Positions 18,671-27,851 of a stretch of 64,000 nucleotides of DNA are shown here, in pieces (the stretch's first letter is position 1; each line of letters opens with the position of its first letter). Location: the NCBI RefSeq assembly GCF_003269035.1, contig NZ_QLTK01000023.1, forward strand, positions 60,857-124,856. The letters are read 5' to 3'. The notes beneath the pieces are model-generated. The model was not told the DNA's origin. It was given only the letters and a program-made list of their open reading frames with translations, and did no database searches. Source of the DNA: Paraburkholderia bryophila. Lineage in GTDB: Bacteria > Pseudomonadota > Gammaproteobacteria > Burkholderiales > Burkholderiaceae. Both the position numbers and the translations under genes were made by a program.

Positions 18671-20209
18671 TTACCAGCCGAACTTGAATTCGGCACCGAT
18701 ATAGTCGGCATTGCGCGCGCCCAGATCGCGCAACGACGGTCCCACCTGGAAATGCACCGCTTCCACGGCCGCAGTGAGATTGGCGGCGACCGCATAATCG
18801 GCGCGCAACTGCGTATAGAAACCGGTCCAACTCGTGCCGCGACCCGCCGTGCCAGGTACGACCGCCGAGCCTTGCTGATAGACGGCGTCGGCGGTGGTCT
18901 CGCGCCATTGCAGACCCACGCCCGCGAGCAGCGTCAGCTTGCTGTTCGGTTTGAGCGTCAGCGTCGGCTTCACGTGAACCAGATTCGCGTAGCCGGTGTA
19001 GCCGGCCAGCGCAAAGTAATAGCCGTTCGGAAACAGCGGATTGAACGTGCCGATGCGGCCGTCGCCCGGATGGTTGTCGCCCGAGGCGGCATCCACCTGC
19101 ACGCCGAGACGCGGTGTCCACGGCGCGGCGGCCAGCGTGTAACCGGCCAGCGAGCCGACCGCCCACGCGCCGATCGTTTTGTTGCCCACCTGCCCGGACT
19201 GATACATGCCTTCGATGTCCCAGTCGATATGCCCGAGCGTGCCGGCATAACGCGCGTCGAACACGTCGCGATGCTCGTTGCCGGTGGCGTCGAGAAAGCG
19301 CGCGTTGTTGCGGTTGTAGCGCGAGTAATACGCGGACACGTCGCCCGGTCCGACGCCTTTACGCTCCACCCGTACACCGCTGAACGTCAGGTCACGGTTG
19401 GACACGTCGTCGAAATCCGAATTGTCGCGATACTGCACCGGCTGCGACGCGTATGCAATCCAGCGCCATGGACCGGTTTCATAGTCGGCCCAGATCGCGT
19501 CGAACGCCTGACGCACGTTCGGGCCGTCGCGCACGGAAATGAACCGCTGCAAGTCGAACGCCATTTCCTGCCGGCCAACGCGGAACTTGAACGTGCCCGG
19601 CCCGAGCGGTTCGGTGATCGCAACGAAGGCCTGACGCAAGTCGAGCGGATTCTTGTCGACCGGCGTGACGTTGTCCTTGCCGTAGGGTTGCGCGCTTTCG
19701 AACTGCGTGAAGATCTGCACATGCGGGCCGAGGCGCACGTCGGCATGCACTTCGAGCCGCTGCAGCAGATAGGTATCGTCATGTCCGCTGCCCAGACCGA
19801 AGAGCGGCGCGTCGTTCATTTCGATCCGCTCGCGCCACACCACGCCCAGCGATACGTAAGCGTCGGGATTGCCGAACAGCGGAATGTACTTGAGCGAATC
19901 GAACGGCTTTTTCGGCACGCACGGATTCGCCAGCACCGACCAGTTTTCCTGCCAGCGGTTGAACAGGATCGCCGGCCGCGCGCACGATGCAGCCGGCGCG
20001 GCGGCCGCCGTCACGGTGTCGCTACCCGCCGCGGTATCGTCGGCGCTGCCGAGCGCGGTATTAACCGCAGCCGCAGCCGCAGCCGGCAGCGCCGCCGCCA
20101 GCGCCGTGCCGAGCAGCAACGCCCGAGCCGCGTGCAACGCGCCGCGACACCCCCGGGTCCCGGCGTTGCGCGACGCCGGTGGAGGCTTGACGCCTACGTC
20201 ACTGACCAT
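18671..20209 (-). CDS. Alginate-export-type outer membrane beta-barrel protein
   Basis: A protein of 512 residues from the ATG at 20209, which overlaps the glyoxalase stop by 11 bases. An Ala-rich signal region (about residues 25-50) is followed by a mature part with alternating aromatic strands, such as YVSLGVVWRERIEMNDAP, RQEMAFDLQRFISVRDGPNV, DAIWADYETGPWRW and a final C-terminal FKFGW, the usual terminal aromatic of outer membrane barrels. The pattern of WRERIE... and GRQE... fits the alginate_exp (AlgE-like) family, used in many bacteria as a general porin for small acidic or aromatic solutes. Its position among hydrolase genes suggests uptake of their substrate. A longer upstream frame is rejected as lying inside the preceding gene. 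Confidence 0.75.
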   Translation of the reverse strand: MVSDVGVKPPPASRNAGTRGCRGALHAARALLLGTALAAALPAAAAAAVNTALGSADDTAAGSDTVTAAAAPAASCARPAILFNRWQENWSVLANPCVPKKPFDSLKYIPLFGNPDAYVSLGVVWRERIEMNDAPLFGLGSGHDDTYLLQRLEVHADVRLGPHVQIFTQFESAQPYGKDNVTPVDKNPLDLRQAFVAITEPLGPGTFKFRVGRQEMAFDLQRFISVRDGPNVRQAFDAIWADYETGPWRWIAYASQPVQYRDNSDFDDVSNRDLTFSGVRVERKGVGPGDVSAYYSRYNRNNARFLDATGNEHRDVFDARYAGTLGHIDWDIEGMYQSGQVGNKTIGAWAVGSLAGYTLAAAPWTPRLGVQVDAASGDNHPGDGRIGTFNPLFPNGYYFALAGYTGYANLVHVKPTLTLKPNSKLTLLAGVGLQWRETTADAVYQQGSAVVPGTAGRGTSWTGFYTQLRADYAVAANLTAAVEAVHFQVGPSLRDLGARNADYIGAEFKFGW

Positions 20210-21146
20210 CGTGCACTTCGGCAATGTATCCACCCGGGAATTCGAGCATCGCGGTCTTGCCCGAGCCGCTGGTGTAGGCCGGATACAGCACCTTCGCGCC
20301 AGCGGCTTGCGCGCGTTCGAGCGTTTGCGCGACGTCGGCGACCGCGTAACCGGTCGTCTCGCGTCCAAACGGGAACGGCAGCTTGCCGTCCGTCACGAAC
20401 ACGACCATGCGGCCGAACCCCGAGCTGAGATGAATCTCGCGGACCGTCTCGCCCGGACGGCCAATCACGCCGGCATCCGCGCGCGGATTGTCCGACACCA
20501 CCTTGCCGTGCGAGAAGTGCAGCCAGCGACGCACGAAGTTATTCGCTTCGTAACGCGACACGTACACGCGGTTATCCGGCACGCTTTGCAGCGGCGCATA
20601 GTTCGGCGCCTTGGTGTGCCAGTAGAGTTGCATCGTCAGACCGCCCGGCCATTGAATGATGGCGTCCTTGCCGATCGGATCGTCGAACGAATCGACCAGC
20701 ACGTCCGCGCCGGCCGCGCGCGCGGCCTTCACGGCCTGATCGATATCGGTGACGAGATAACCAGTGCGCTCATTGCCGAACGGATACGGCACCGGCGTTT
20801 CGAAACCGAATACCGACAGCATGCCGACCGGCGTCTGCACGTATTGCGACGCGGTTTTACTCGGCGTCGGCGTGACCGTGAACACGGCGCGCGGCGACGC
20901 CTTGCCGCCGAACGTGGCGATGAAGCTGTTGACGAACGCGTCGAGGTCGGCCTCGGCCACGTACACGTGAGTGGTGTCGTACTGCGCTGCGACCGACACG
21001 TCGGGGTGCTTCACCAGCGCGGTTTTTGCCCCCGGCACTTCCGCCGGACCGGCGTCGGCGAAGGCGGACGAAACCGGCGCGAAGCCGATCAGCAGCGCGG
21101 CGGACAGCAGCGCGAGAGGACGAAACCGATGCAGCGATTTAAACAT
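20199..21146 (-). CDS. Periplasmic glyoxalase/VOC-fold protein (two repeats)
   Basis: A protein of 315 residues with a signal peptide (about residues 1-30, ending SSAFADA). Two VOC-type modules follow: the first has HVYVAEADLDAFVNSF and GTERTGYLV-like turns (GNERTGYLVTDIDQAVKAA), the second GRETTGYAVADVAQTLERA, each ending in a beta-hairpin around a PGG (WPGGLTMQ, FPGGYIAE). Such modules bind metals and small ligands in glyoxalases, dioxygenases and resistance proteins. Export is unusual for glyoxalase I, so a binding or dioxygenase-like role is as likely. It is co-transcribed with the porin downstream. Confidence 0.75.
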   Translation of the reverse strand: MFKSLHRFRPLALLSAALLIGFAPVSSAFADAGPAEVPGAKTALVKHPDVSVAAQYDTTHVYVAEADLDAFVNSFIATFGGKASPRAVFTVTPTPSKTASQYVQTPVGMLSVFGFETPVPYPFGNERTGYLVTDIDQAVKAARAAGADVLVDSFDDPIGKDAIIQWPGGLTMQLYWHTKAPNYAPLQSVPDNRVYVSRYEANNFVRRWLHFSHGKVVSDNPRADAGVIGRPGETVREIHLSSGFGRMVVFVTDGKLPFPFGRETTGYAVADVAQTLERAQAAGAKVLYPAYTSGSGKTAMLEFPGGYIAEVHDGQ

Positions 21147-21258
21147 TTGGATGACCCGATTGTGTTAGCAACGATTGAATGAACGGCCTCGGCACAAAGC
21201 GGCCGTTCAGGTTTATGGGCGGAGCGCGGCGAACGGAAAACAGCGCGCATGGGTGAAT

Positions 21259-21531
21259 TCAACCGCCTTCTTTCGGCGCGCCCTGCGGGACCGTTTTTTG
21301 AACCGCGCCGCCGTTCGCCTGCGCGACCTGCGCTGTTTGCGGCTGGGTCTGGCTCTGCGTCAGTTCCTGTGCAAAGAACTGCGCCTTGACGACCGGTATC
21401 GCGTGCTCGCCCAGTACCATGCCGAGCAGGCCGGCGAGCGCGATTAGCGGCGGCGCCGGCGACTGCACTTTCAATAGCCAGTAAAGCAGTCCGACGCCGA
21501 AACCGACGCCCAGTGAAATGAGGTAGCCCAT
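21259..21531 (-). CDS. XapX-domain small membrane protein
   Basis: A 90-residue protein. Residues 1-50 form two hydrophobic helices (MGYLISLGVGFGVGLLYWLL and PPLIALAGLLGMVLGEHAIP), the signature of XapX/DUF1427 proteins. The C-terminal 40 residues are Gln/Pro-rich and probably disordered. It starts 26 bases after the HD-domain gene on the same strand. XapX proteins are named for association with xanthosine-type operons but have no proven biochemical role. Confidence 0.75.
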   Translation of the reverse strand: MGYLISLGVGFGVGLLYWLLKVQSPAPPLIALAGLLGMVLGEHAIPVVKAQFFAQELTQSQTQPQTAQVAQANGGAVQKTVPQGAPKEGG

Positions 21532-21557
21532 GCTTTATTTCCTTTCTAAAATCCGCG

Positions 21558-22199
21558 TCAATTCGACCAGTCCGAACCCAGCACCAGTCCACAAAAATTC
21601 AGCCGCCGATAGTTCGGATCCCACCGGTCCAGCACGTCGGCATTCACGGTTCCGTAAGTCGTCGCGGGACGATGCTCCATGCCGCGCGCGTACGCTTCGA
21701 TCAGCTTCTTCTTGAAGCCGGATTCGCGCGGAAAAGCCTGCACGATGTCGTTGCGCTGCTGCGCGGTGAAATCGTCGTAGCGCTCGCCTCGCACGTCCAT
21801 CTGCACACCGGCACTGATCATCGCGACGAGCGGCGACATGTACTGCGGAATGCCCGGCGTGGTATGCAACGCAATCGCCGTCCAGACTTCCTTGATGTCG
21901 CCCTCAGCCACGGCGTACTGCTGCAGAAACTCACGCGCCTCGTTCGCGCCGTCCACTTCGAAACGATGCGGCGAGCGTCGATACTTCAGGTTGAGCCCGG
22001 CGTTGTGAAACATCGCGCCGACGTACAGCAGTTCGGCGTCGAACTTCAGCCTGTCGCGATGTCCCGCCAACGCACCGAACAGAAACGCGCGCTGCGCGTG
22101 ATGAAACATCAATTCGGATTCCATGCTGCGCATCAAATCGCTTGCTGCCTGCGCCACTACGCCATCGGGAATCTCCACGCCGGCAATGGTTTTTTTCAT
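21558..22199 (-). CDS. HD-domain-fold hydrolase with altered metal motif
   Basis: A protein of 213 residues. It has the helical HD-superfamily plan: an early histidine in FHHAQRAFLFG, the second motif in LYVGAMFHNAGLNLKYR and a later histidine in TAIALHTTPGIPQYMSP. The family normally has His-Asp in the second motif (FHDxGL); here it is His-Asn, so metal binding may be altered. The closest style is the cyanamide-hydratase/small-amide HD group, which acts on low-molecular-weight compounds. It is the first gene of a minus-strand series with XapX, glyoxalase and porin genes. Confidence 0.7.
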   Translation of the reverse strand: MKKTIAGVEIPDGVVAQAASDLMRSMESELMFHHAQRAFLFGALAGHRDRLKFDAELLYVGAMFHNAGLNLKYRRSPHRFEVDGANEAREFLQQYAVAEGDIKEVWTAIALHTTPGIPQYMSPLVAMISAGVQMDVRGERYDDFTAQQRNDIVQAFPRESGFKKKLIEAYARGMEHRPATTYGTVNADVLDRWDPNYRRLNFCGLVLGSDWSN

Positions 22200-22349
22200 C
22201 TCAAGTCCTCCGTATGGGACGTTCCCGCCGTGGCGCGCTCCGGCGCTGACGGGGCGGCCTCGCCGCCAGGCTGGGCGGGACGAAACGAGGTCAGGTCCAT
22301 TCCAATGCAGCGTAACGAATTAACCCCATTAAGACTTTGGTGCTTCCTT

Positions 22350-22363
22350 AAAAAGACTTAATC
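22350..22363. promoter_or_regulatory. Candidate regulatory motif upstream of the HD-domain operon
   Basis: TAAAAAGACTTAAT in the 220-base gap between the mechanosensitive-channel gene and the HD gene is nearly identical to TAAAAAGACCTTAAT at 5790-5804 in front of the efflux operon. A related but weaker form, CTTAATCGTTCTTAAAAAAT, lies at about 26671-26691 upstream of the isochorismatase-family gene. Two strong copies and one weak copy are not proof, but the AT-rich word is rare in this GC-rich window. Confidence 0.3.
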
Positions 22364-22419
22364 GATGCGACAGTTATGCCGAACCGATCCGTTCAAACCG
22401 CACGGGTCAAACATGGCCT

Positions 22420-23889
22420 TCACAACGTCAGCTCGTGGAACCGCCGCACGCCCTCGCGAATCCATTGCAGCAAGCCGCCCGGGTTGTCCTCCACGTCGTG
22501 CGGGGACGCCAGCAGCAATGCTTCGGTGGCGTGGTGCGCCGACAGCAGACGGCACATTTCCTTCGCCACGTCGGGACGCCGCTCGAGCACGGGTGTCAGC
22601 GCGGCCTTGTCGAGCCGAAACACGGTGGCATGCGTCATTGCGCGTACGATCACCGCCGTCCTGACGCCTGCCAGAATCCCCGACTGGCCGATCGAGTCGC
22701 CGGGCGCAAGACGGCGCAGCTCGACTTCGCCGCCGTCCTTCGAGACGATCGCCTTGGCCACCCCTTGCGCAAGGATGTGCAGTTCGTGGCCACTCTCGTC
22801 CGCAGCCGTATAGATGGTTTCGCCGACATCGAATTCGTGGCGGGTGAGCTTCGCGGCGAGTTCGCTCAGTTCGCTGTCTTCGAGCGTGCGGAAGATCAGC
22901 ACATTGCGCAGCAGGCGCTGCTTCTCGGTCATGCCGCCGGCCGCCGGTTCAGGCACCGACAGCGGCTGCAACAGCACACCGCGCGACGCCAGATGCCGGT
23001 GCGCGAGATCGAACAGGTCGTTGCGCACCTCGATTTTTCTGGCGAGTTCGGCGACGTAGCAGACGATCTCGTACTCGATCGCGTCGTTGGTCGCGCGCCG
23101 CACGCTGACCACTGGTTTGGGATCGTCCAGCACGCCTTCGGCGCTCTGCGCGGCATCCGACAGCGCCGCCAGCACCAGAGCCGGCCGGATCGACGGCTTG
23201 ACCGGCAGCACGACGCTGATGCCGTGCGTATGCGAGGGCTGATTGGCATTGACGATGTTGGTACGCGCCGCCACGCTGTTCGGGATCACGACGACATTGC
23301 CCTGTCCGTTCAGCAGGCTGGTAGCGCGCCAGTTGCTCTCGATCACCTTGCCCTCCACCTCGCCGATCGTGACCCAGTCGCCAATCCGGAACGGTTCGGT
23401 GGCGTTCAGCACGACGCCGGAAAACACGTCGTTCAGCGTGCTCTGAATCGCCAGCCCGAGCACGACGGCTAACGCGCCGGAGGTGGCGAGCAGCCCGCGC
23501 ACCGGCAGTTGCAACACGAACGCGATCGCGCCGACCGCGGCCGCCAGAAACAGCAAGGCGCCGAACACGTCCTGGAACAGGCGCTCCTTGTACCAGCTTT
23601 CGGGCAGCACGGTGCGGTCCAGCACGACGGTCAACAGCCGCGCGCCCTGCAGCCACCAGACCACTTCCAGCCCTTGCGCGAACAGATGACGCAGCGGCTG
23701 ATCGGGCCATGGCGCCGCGCGCAGCGGGTTCATGCCCGAACTGAACAGCACGTATGTCGACAGCGCGAACAGGAGCGCCCGGAAGGCGAGGCGCGCCTGA
23801 TCGCTGGTGCGGATCATGAACCGCCACGCGAGAAAATCGAGCACCAGAATGCCGAGGCCGAACAACACACCGTCAGTCAGAGTCGGCAT
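22420..23889 (-). CDS. MscS-type mechanosensitive channel with cyclic-nucleotide-binding domain
   Basis: A protein of 489 residues. Three to four hydrophobic helices occupy about residues 1-150. The pore helix and beta domain of MscS follow (GLLATSGALAVVLGLAIQS, FSGVVLNATEPFRIGDWV, NGQGNVVVIPNS). A CRP-like domain fills about residues 335-450 (LIFRTLEDSELSELAAKL, GDSIGQSGILAGVRTA). Such MscS-CNMP fusions are known in proteobacteria and may be gated or inhibited by cAMP or cGMP. It begins 39 bases after the amidohydrolase gene on the same strand, so it is probably part of that operon. Confidence 0.88.
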   Translation of the reverse strand: MPTLTDGVLFGLGILVLDFLAWRFMIRTSDQARLAFRALLFALSTYVLFSSGMNPLRAAPWPDQPLRHLFAQGLEVVWWLQGARLLTVVLDRTVLPESWYKERLFQDVFGALLFLAAAVGAIAFVLQLPVRGLLATSGALAVVLGLAIQSTLNDVFSGVVLNATEPFRIGDWVTIGEVEGKVIESNWRATSLLNGQGNVVVIPNSVAARTNIVNANQPSHTHGISVVLPVKPSIRPALVLAALSDAAQSAEGVLDDPKPVVSVRRATNDAIEYEIVCYVAELARKIEVRNDLFDLAHRHLASRGVLLQPLSVPEPAAGGMTEKQRLLRNVLIFRTLEDSELSELAAKLTRHEFDVGETIYTAADESGHELHILAQGVAKAIVSKDGGEVELRRLAPGDSIGQSGILAGVRTAVIVRAMTHATVFRLDKAALTPVLERRPDVAKEMCRLLSAHHATEALLLASPHDVEDNPGGLLQWIREGVRRFHELTL

Positions 23890-23928
23890 ACAGATCCTCC
23901 CGCGCGGGGTGGGTGGAAGCGGTGACGC

Positions 23929-25797
23929 TCAGAAGGCGAAGCAGCTACATCCCAGCGCGCCCCAGAAGCCGTTCGAGTCGCTGACCGGCACGTTTTTGCG
24001 CCATGCCCAACCGTGCGCGTGAGCATGCACGCCGCAGAGGTTCACGCAGCCGTCCACGCAGGCCACTGCCGTGGGTTTGTAGCGGCTATAGCCACCGAAC
24101 TCCGCGACCGGCGACCACGACGGGCTGACCGGCAGCGCGGGCGGAGCGAGCGGCGCGAATTCGTCGTCCGCGTAGACGACCTTGCCGCCCACCACCGTCA
24201 TCACCGATTCGAGGAACTTGATGCGGCTCTCGTCGACGCTGAAGTAGTCTTCGCTGAGCACCGCGAAGTCGGCGAACTGGCCCGGCACCAGCGCGCCTTT
24301 TTTGTCGTCTTCATTCGAGAACCATGCGCTGCCCACCGTGTAGCGGCGCAGCGCTTCCATGCGGTCGAGCCGGTTCTCGGCCGAATACATTTGCGTGCCG
24401 CCCACCGTCTTGCCCGACACCATCCAGTACAGCGAGACGAACGGGTTGAAACTGGCGACGCGCGTCGCGTCCGTGCCCGCGCCGACCGGCAGGCCGGCGT
24501 CCAGCATGTGACGGATCGGCGGCGTGCGCTTGACGGCCTCTTCACCGTATTGCTGGATGAAGTACTCGCCCTGGAACGCCATGCGGTGCTGAATCGCAAT
24601 GCCGCCGCCCAGCGCGCGAACACGCTCGATATTCCGTTGCGTGATCGTTTCGCAATGGTCGAAGAACCAGCGCAGGCCGTTGAACGGAATGTCGGCGTTG
24701 ACGCGTTCGAACACGTTCAGGAAACGCTCGATCGACTCGTTGTACGTGGCGTGCAGACGGAACGGCCAGCGGTTCGCCACCAGCAGGCGCACTACCGCTT
24801 CGAGCTCGACTTCGAGCGTGTCCGGCAGATCGGGGCGCGGTTCCAGAAAGTCTTCGAAGTCCGCTGCCGAAAACACCAGCATTTCGCCCGCGCCGTTCAC
24901 GCGCAGGAAATCGTCGCCATCGCCGGGCTTGGTCATCTTCACCCACTTCGCGAAGTCTTCGATTTCCTTCTTCGCGTTCTGCGTGAACAGGTTGTAGGCG
25001 ATCCGCACGGTCAGTTCATTGTGCTTCGCCAGATCCATGATCACGGCGTAATCGTCCGGGTAGGCCTGGTAGCCGCCGCCCGCGTCGATCGCGCTGGTCA
25101 CGCCGAGCCGGTTCAGCTCGCGCATGAAGTGGCGCGTGGAATTGCGTTGATCGTCCGGTGCGAGCTTCGGGCCCTTCGCGAGCGTCGCGTACAGCAGTCC
25201 GGCGTTCGGCCGTGCGATCAGCATGCCGGTCGGATTGCCGCGCTTGTCGCGCTGGATTTCACCGCCCGGCGGATTCGGCGTGTCTTTCGTGTAGCCGACC
25301 GCGCGCAACGCGGCAGCGTTCAGCAACGCGCTGTCGTACAGATGCAGGATGAACACCGGCGTATCCGGTGCAATGGCATTGATCTCTTCGAGCGTCGGAC
25401 CGCGCCGTTCGGCGAACTGGAATTCGTTCCAGCCGCCCACCACGCGCACCCATTGCGGCGCCGGCGTGCGGGCCACCTGCTTGCGCAGCATGTCGAGCGC
25501 GTCCGCGAGCGACGGCACGCCGTCCCAACGCAATTCCATGTTGAAGTTCAGGCCGCCGCGAATGACGTGCAGGTGCGAGTCGTTCAGACCGGGAATGACG
25601 GTGCGTCCCTTGAGGTCGACCTGCCGTGTGCGGTCGTTGACATGCCGCATCACGGCGTCGCGGGAACCCGCGGCGACCACGCGGCCATCGGCAACGGCGA
25701 TCGAATCGGCGAACGAACGCTTGTCGTCCTGCGTCGCGATCTTGCCGTTGAAGAAGACGATGTCGGCCGGCGTCGGCGCGGAAGTACTGGAAGTCAT
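23929..25797 (-). CDS. Amidohydrolase family 3 (YtcJ-like) metal-dependent hydrolase
   Basis: A protein of 622 residues from the ATG at 25797, preceded by GAGGA. It opens with the beta-sandwich half (DIVFFNGKIATQDDKRSFAD) and the metal motif DSHLHVIRGG in place of HxH. Later come DHCETITQRNIERV, GIAIQHRMAFQGEYF, GAGTDATRVASFNP and a closing GQFADFAVLSEDYFSV. This is the plan of imidazolonepropionase/cytosine-deaminase-like amidohydrolases of the YtcJ group. The C-terminus carries extra cysteines (CVDGCVNLCGVHAH, CSC) of unclear use. It is downstream of the isochorismatase-like gene (64 bases), suggesting sequential cleavage of an amide-type compound. Confidence 0.85.
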   Translation of the reverse strand: MTSSTSAPTPADIVFFNGKIATQDDKRSFADSIAVADGRVVAAGSRDAVMRHVNDRTRQVDLKGRTVIPGLNDSHLHVIRGGLNFNMELRWDGVPSLADALDMLRKQVARTPAPQWVRVVGGWNEFQFAERRGPTLEEINAIAPDTPVFILHLYDSALLNAAALRAVGYTKDTPNPPGGEIQRDKRGNPTGMLIARPNAGLLYATLAKGPKLAPDDQRNSTRHFMRELNRLGVTSAIDAGGGYQAYPDDYAVIMDLAKHNELTVRIAYNLFTQNAKKEIEDFAKWVKMTKPGDGDDFLRVNGAGEMLVFSAADFEDFLEPRPDLPDTLEVELEAVVRLLVANRWPFRLHATYNESIERFLNVFERVNADIPFNGLRWFFDHCETITQRNIERVRALGGGIAIQHRMAFQGEYFIQQYGEEAVKRTPPIRHMLDAGLPVGAGTDATRVASFNPFVSLYWMVSGKTVGGTQMYSAENRLDRMEALRRYTVGSAWFSNEDDKKGALVPGQFADFAVLSEDYFSVDESRIKFLESVMTVVGGKVVYADDEFAPLAPPALPVSPSWSPVAEFGGYSRYKPTAVACVDGCVNLCGVHAHAHGWAWRKNVPVSDSNGFWGALGCSCFAF

Positions 25798-25861
25798 GGC
25801 GATCCTCATGGGGAGCGCTCCGCGTCGAATGCGCGGAGCTGGTGAGGGCAAGCGGGCGTGC

Positions 25862-26554
25862 TTACTTCGTCTTTGCCGGCACGGCCGCGAGGATCTCGTG
25901 CTGCTGCGCCGTGCGCTGAGCCGCCTTGTGAACCATCGTGTACGCGTAGTCCACGCCCATGCCGTACGCGCCCGAATGCTCCTTGACGAGCTTCATGACC
26001 GCGTCGTACGTTTCCTTGTGCGCCCAGTCGCGTTGCCATTCAAGCAGCACCTGTTGCCACGTCACCGGCACGACGCCGGCCTGGATCATGCGTTGCATCG
26101 CGTAGTCGTGCGCCTCTTTCGAGGTGCCGCCCGACGCGTCGGCGACCATGTAGATTTCGTAGTCGCCTTCGTCCATCGCGCACAGCGAGAACGTGTTGTT
26201 GCACACCTCGGTCCACAGACCGGCCACCACCACTTTCTTGCGGCCGTTGGCCTTCAGTGCGTCGCGCACCTTCTGGTCGTCCCACGAATTCATCGACGTG
26301 CGTTCGAGCACCTTGTGGTCTGGGAACACGTCCAGCAATTCCGGGTACGTGTAACCCGAGAAGCTTTCCGACTCCACCGAGGTAATCGTGGTGGGAATGT
26401 TGAATACCTTCGCTGCCTTTGCGAGGCCGACGACGTTGTTCTTAAGCGTCTGACGATCCATCGACTGAACGCCGAAAGCCATTTGCGGCTGCTGGTCGAT
26501 GAAAATGAGTTGGGAGTTTGCCGGGGTCAGCACTTCGAGTTTCGGATTAGCCAT
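25862..26554 (-). CDS. Isochorismatase-family cysteine hydrolase
   Basis: A protein of 230 residues from the ATG at 26554 (MANPKLEVL). The fold markers are FIDQQPQMAFGV, holding the catalytic Asp, and VVVAGLWTEVCNNTFSLCAM with the nucleophilic Cys, preceded by the cis-peptide region. These are the residues of nicotinamidase/YcaC-type hydrolases. The C-terminal extension (YGMGVDYAYTMVHKAAQ) also occurs in YcaC-like proteins. It is the first gene of a transcript with the amidohydrolase and the channel. The LysR gene upstream is in the same direction. Substrate unknown. Confidence 0.87.
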   Translation of the reverse strand: MANPKLEVLTPANSQLIFIDQQPQMAFGVQSMDRQTLKNNVVGLAKAAKVFNIPTTITSVESESFSGYTYPELLDVFPDHKVLERTSMNSWDDQKVRDALKANGRKKVVVAGLWTEVCNNTFSLCAMDEGDYEIYMVADASGGTSKEAHDYAMQRMIQAGVVPVTWQQVLLEWQRDWAHKETYDAVMKLVKEHSGAYGMGVDYAYTMVHKAAQRTAQQHEILAAVPAKTK

Positions 26555-26802
26555 GGCGTTGTGATTCCTAAAAGGGTGAGTTGACATGGGAGACATGCCG
26601 CACTTGCCTGAAGTGCGTTAAAAACTGAGACCCAGTCTAATCACGGCCTTTCACAACGTCCTTGTTGAAGCCCTTAATCGTTCTTAAAAAATATCAAGCT
26701 TCAGAATCCGCGGGCGATGCGTCGCGCGTGCCCCGCTCAGAACTTTTCACTTTTTTGCAGGACATTAAGTCGGCGCGCTCTCTACACTTCAGTCGCCGCG
26801 GT

Positions 26803-27723
26803 TCAACCTTCGAGCGCACTTTGCAGCCGCGCTTCGAGAAACTGGACGAGCGTGCGCACTTTGCTGGAATGACGGCGATTCGGTAGATACGCGGCATAGA
26901 CAACAGCGTCGCCCTGATGCGGACTGGCGTCGAACGCTTCGAACAGCCGCATCAGACGACCGGCGCGAATCTCGGCGCTGACGTGCCACCCTGGCAGCAA
27001 CGCGATGCCGCGCCCCGCCATCACCGCTTCGAGCAGGATGTCGAGACCGTTCGACAGCAAACGCCCACGTACCTCGACGCGCATTTCTTCGCCGTCGCGG
27101 CGGAACGTCCACATCTGTCGCGTGCGATAGCCGCCGCCGTACGCGACACGCAGACATTCGTGGCCGGCCAGTTCCTGCGGGGTGCGAGGCGTGCCGTGCT
27201 GCTCGAGGTAGCCATGGCTCGCGACGACATAGCGCGGATTGTCGGCCAGCTTCCTGGCGATCAGGTTGGGGTCGCGATCCAGCCGGCCGATCCGGATCGC
27301 CACGTCGATCCGCTCGAGGGCGAGGTCGAGAAAGTTGTCCGCCACCACCACGTCGAGAACGACGCGTGGATGGTCGGCGAGAAACGCCGCAAGGTGCGGC
27401 GCTAGCCACAAGCGGCTGAAGGTGGACGGCACCGAGATGCGCAGCGAGCCGACCGGCGACGCGCCGCTGTCGAACACGCTCTCGTCCGCCTCGGCCAGAT
27501 CGTCGAGCACCTTGCCAACTTGTTCGACGTAGGCGATGCCGGCGTCCGTGAGACTGACCTTGCGAGGCGTGCGGGTCAGCAGCGCGGTGCCGAGCGACGC
27601 CTCCAGCGAGTCCATCAGGCGTGTGACCGACGAAGTCGCCACGCCAAGACGCCGCGCGGCCTTCGAAAAGCCGCCGGCATCGGCGACTTCCAGCAGCGTC
27701 TTCACGGCAAGGAATTTGTCCAT
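26803..27723 (-). CDS. LysR-family transcriptional regulator
   Basis: A protein of 306 residues from the ATG at 27723 (MDKFLAVKTLLEVAD). The helix-turn-helix lies in GGFSKAARRLGVATSSVTRL and the linker in LLTRTPRKVSLTDAGIAYVE. The effector domain contains LRISVPSTFSRLWLAPHL. This is the CrgA/DmlR-like subgroup common in Burkholderia. It sits between the isochorismatase operon (downstream, same strand) and the divergent DsbA-family operon, and could control either. The 128-base divergent gap is the more typical control point. A longer frame of 30 codons exists but reads through that gap. Confidence 0.88.
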   Translation of the reverse strand: MDKFLAVKTLLEVADAGGFSKAARRLGVATSSVTRLMDSLEASLGTALLTRTPRKVSLTDAGIAYVEQVGKVLDDLAEADESVFDSGASPVGSLRISVPSTFSRLWLAPHLAAFLADHPRVVLDVVVADNFLDLALERIDVAIRIGRLDRDPNLIARKLADNPRYVVASHGYLEQHGTPRTPQELAGHECLRVAYGGGYRTRQMWTFRRDGEEMRVEVRGRLLSNGLDILLEAVMAGRGIALLPGWHVSAEIRAGRLMRLFEAFDASPHQGDAVVYAAYLPNRRHSSKVRTLVQFLEARLQSALEG

Positions 27724-27851
27724 GGTCGAGTTGGGTGTCGATAGATCGCTGTTCTGTTGCAAAAAACGCAACGCGGGTTTGCATTTTAGCCTCATTCCGC
27801 GCCACAAACGCAACGTATAAGCTGCATCGATTACCTAGCGAGGGGTGCAAC

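Noticed and set aside
20041..20100. GCC/GCAGCC triplet-like repeat
   Set aside because: It is explained by the alanine-rich signal region of the outer membrane protein gene.
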